A stretch of DNA of 64,000 bases. It comes from Pseudomonas cichorii (GTDB taxonomy: Bacteria; Pseudomonadota; Gammaproteobacteria; Pseudomonadales; Pseudomonadaceae). Below the pieces are notes generated by a model. It was not told the DNA's origin, did no database searches, and was given only the letters and a program-made list of their open reading frames with translations. A program made the position numbers and the translations under genes. The DNA lies in contig NZ_BLVZ01000014.1 in the NCBI RefSeq assembly GCF_015471405.1, positions 1 to 64,000 of the forward strand, in the 5' to 3' direction. This document shows, in pieces, positions 62,609 through 64,000 of the stretch (position 1 is its first letter; each line of letters begins with the position of its first letter).

Positions 62609-64000
62609 GTGCTTGAAGCCTACCGCAAACACATCGAAGAGCGTGCCGCCCAGGGTATCGTGCCCCAGCCGCTTAACGCCGAACAAACCGCAGCCCTTAT
62701 TGAGTTGCTGAAGAATCCCCCCGCTGGCGAAGAAGACTTTCTTGTCGATCTGATCACCAATCGCATTCCACCGGGCGTGGACGAAGCGGCCTACGTCAAG
62801 GCCGGCTTCCTGTCTGCTCTGGCCAAGGGCGAAGCCACTTCCCCGCTGATCGACAAAAAACGCGCTACCGAACTGTTGGGCACCATGCAAGGTGGCTACA
62901 ACATCGTTACTCTGGTTGCCCTGCTCGACGATGCAGAGCTGGCACCGGTCGCTGCCGAACAGCTCAAGCACACGCTGCTGATGTTCGACGCCTTCCACGA
63001 CGTTGCTGAAAAAGCCAAGAGCGGCAATGCGCACGCTCAGGCAGTCCTGCAATCCTGGGCTGACGGCGAGTGGTTCAAGAAGCGCCCTGTACTGGCTGAC
63101 AAGATCAGCCTGCGCGTCTTCAAGGTCACCGGCGAAACCAACACCGACGACCTGTCCCCGGCACCTGATGCCTGGTCCCGTCCGGATATCCCGCTGCACG
63201 CCCTGGCCATGCTGAAAATGGCCCGTGAAGGCATCGTTCCTGACGTGCAAGGCTCCATCGGTCCGATGAAGCAGATCGAAGAAATGCGCGGCCAGGGTTT
63301 CCCTATCGCCTACGTCGGTGACGTGGTCGGTACCGGTTCCTCGCGTAAATCGGCAACCAACTCGGTTCTGTGGTTCTTCGGCGACGACGTTCCTTATGTC
63401 CCGAACAAGCGTGCCGGTGGTTTCTGCTTCGGCAGCAAGATCGCCCCGATCTTCTACAACACCATGGAAGATGCTGGCGCACTGCCAATCGAATTCGACG
63501 TTTCCAACATGCACATGGGCGACGTGATCGACCTGTACCCGCATGAAGGCAAAGTCACCAAGCACAACAGCGACGAAGTCCTGACCACCTTCGAGATGAA
63601 GACTCCGGTCCTGCTCGACGAAGTGCGTGCCGGTGGCCGTATTCCCCTGATCATCGGTCGTGGTCTGACCGGCAAGGCACGCGCCGAGCTGGGTCTGCCA
63701 CCATCGGATCTGTTCAAGACTCCGGATCAGCCGGCTGCCAGCACCAAGGGTTTCACCCTGGCGCAGAAAATGGTCGGCAAGGCATGCGGCGTGGAAGGTA
63801 TCCGTCCGGGCACCTACTGCGAACCGAAGATGACTACCGTCGGTTCCCAGGACACCACTGGCCCGATGACCCGCGACGAGCTGAAAGACCTGGCTTGCCT
63901 GGGCTTCTCCACCGATCTGGTCATGCAGTCCTTCTGCCACACCGCAGCTTATCCAAAGCCGATCGACGTCAAGACTCACCACACGCTGCCTGATTTCATC
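62609..64000 (+). CDS. acnB: Aconitate hydratase B (5' part)
   Basis: The first 464 residues of an enzyme of about 865-870 that interconverts citrate and isocitrate and also methylisocitrate pathway intermediates. It begins MLEAYRKHIEERAAQGIVPQPL from a GTG start (62609) behind GAGGG. The AcnB-specific N-terminal HEAT-like domain (~1-160) and swivel domain (~165-380: GDVVGTGSSRKSATNSVLWFFG and RAGGFCFGSKIAPIFYNTMEDAGALPIE) are followed by the start of the catalytic core (CEPKMTTVGSQDTTGPMTRDE). The Fe-S cysteines lie beyond the window. AcnB proteins can bind RNA when they lose their cluster, which is notable given the folded leader. Confidence 0.96.
   Translation, partial: MLEAYRKHIEERAAQGIVPQPLNAEQTAALIELLKNPPAGEEDFLVDLITNRIPPGVDEAAYVKAGFLSALAKGEATSPLIDKKRATELLGTMQGGYNIVTLVALLDDAELAPVAAEQLKHTLLMFDAFHDVAEKAKSGNAHAQAVLQSWADGEWFKKRPVLADKISLRVFKVTGETNTDDLSPAPDAWSRPDIPLHALAMLKMAREGIVPDVQGSIGPMKQIEEMRGQGFPIAYVGDVVGTGSSRKSATNSVLWFFGDDVPYVPNKRAGGFCFGSKIAPIFYNTMEDAGALPIEFDVSNMHMGDVIDLYPHEGKVTKHNSDEVLTTFEMKTPVLLDEVRAGGRIPLIIGRGLTGKARAELGLPPSDLFKTPDQPAASTKGFTLAQKMVGKACGVEGIRPGTYCEPKMTTVGSQDTTGPMTRDELKDLACLGFSTDLVMQSFCHTAAYPKPIDVKTHHTLPDFI

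Noticed and set aside
62450..63982. 510-residue open frame on the minus strand
   Set aside because: Antisense shadow of acnB, which is unmistakable on the plus strand and runs off the window.

Overview
The window comes from a fluorescent Pseudomonas, most likely a plant-associated member of the Pseudomonas syringae complex. Evidence: (i) from dnaQ to acnB the core gene order follows the P. aeruginosa PA1816-PA1787 block as I remember it (dnaQ, rnhA, methyltransferase, gloB, mltD, two-SBP peptide ABC transporter, fabI, ppiD, hupB, lon, clpX, clpP, tig, tRNAs, folD, cysS, glnS, ppiB, lpxH, usp, acnB); (ii) Pseudomonas-type REP palindromes and an Rsm-type sRNA are present; (iii) a HrpK/NolX-like type III secretion gene sits behind a textbook HrpL (hrp) box. 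Species level cannot be settled from the sequence alone.

Layout. 1-2000 is an accessory edge: the end of a polymorphic toxin, its likely immunity gene, a DUF3077/DUF6124-like gene behind a long structured leader, and an RsmX-like sRNA on the minus strand. 2.0-5.6 kb holds a chemoreceptor, an aldo/keto reductase and a ZntB/CorA transporter. 5.6-8.5 kb encodes an HlyD/EmrA adaptor and a 14-TM pump. 8.7-11 kb is a valine-degradation pair. 11-16.2 kb is one gene for a 1726-residue dermonecrotic-toxin-like protein ending in an aspzincin (M35-like) protease motif. 16.3-20.9 kb holds small metabolic and replication genes (FMN reductase, GNAT, dnaQ, rnhA, methyltransferase, gloB).

21-31 kb carries mltD, the npp/yej peptide transporter and fabI. 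The HrpL-box gene follows (31.0-32.8 kb), inserted between fabI and ppiD, which are neighbours in P. aeruginosa. 32.9-41.6 kb is the protein quality-control block (ppiD, a degenerate tRNA-like element, hupB, lon, clpX, clpP, tig). After three tRNAs and folD comes a second insertion relative to P. aeruginosa: a GlpSTPQV-type ABC transporter with a DUF2160 membrane protein, divergent from an AcoR-like sigma-54 activator. The gap between them has a good sigma-54 promoter and an array of eight TGAAC repeats. The core resumes with cysS, glnS, ppiB and lpxH, then a MarR/EmrA/EmrB pump operon, miaE, an Anr-box universal stress gene, a DUF1289 gene and the start of acnB, which runs off the right end.

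The most noteworthy items are the hrp-box HrpK-like gene outside any visible hrp cluster, the riboswitch-like leader before the DUF6124-like gene, the giant toxin with an intact HExxH-GTxDxxY motif, the TGAAC repeat array, and the 16-bp inverted repeat that can fold the acnB leader.
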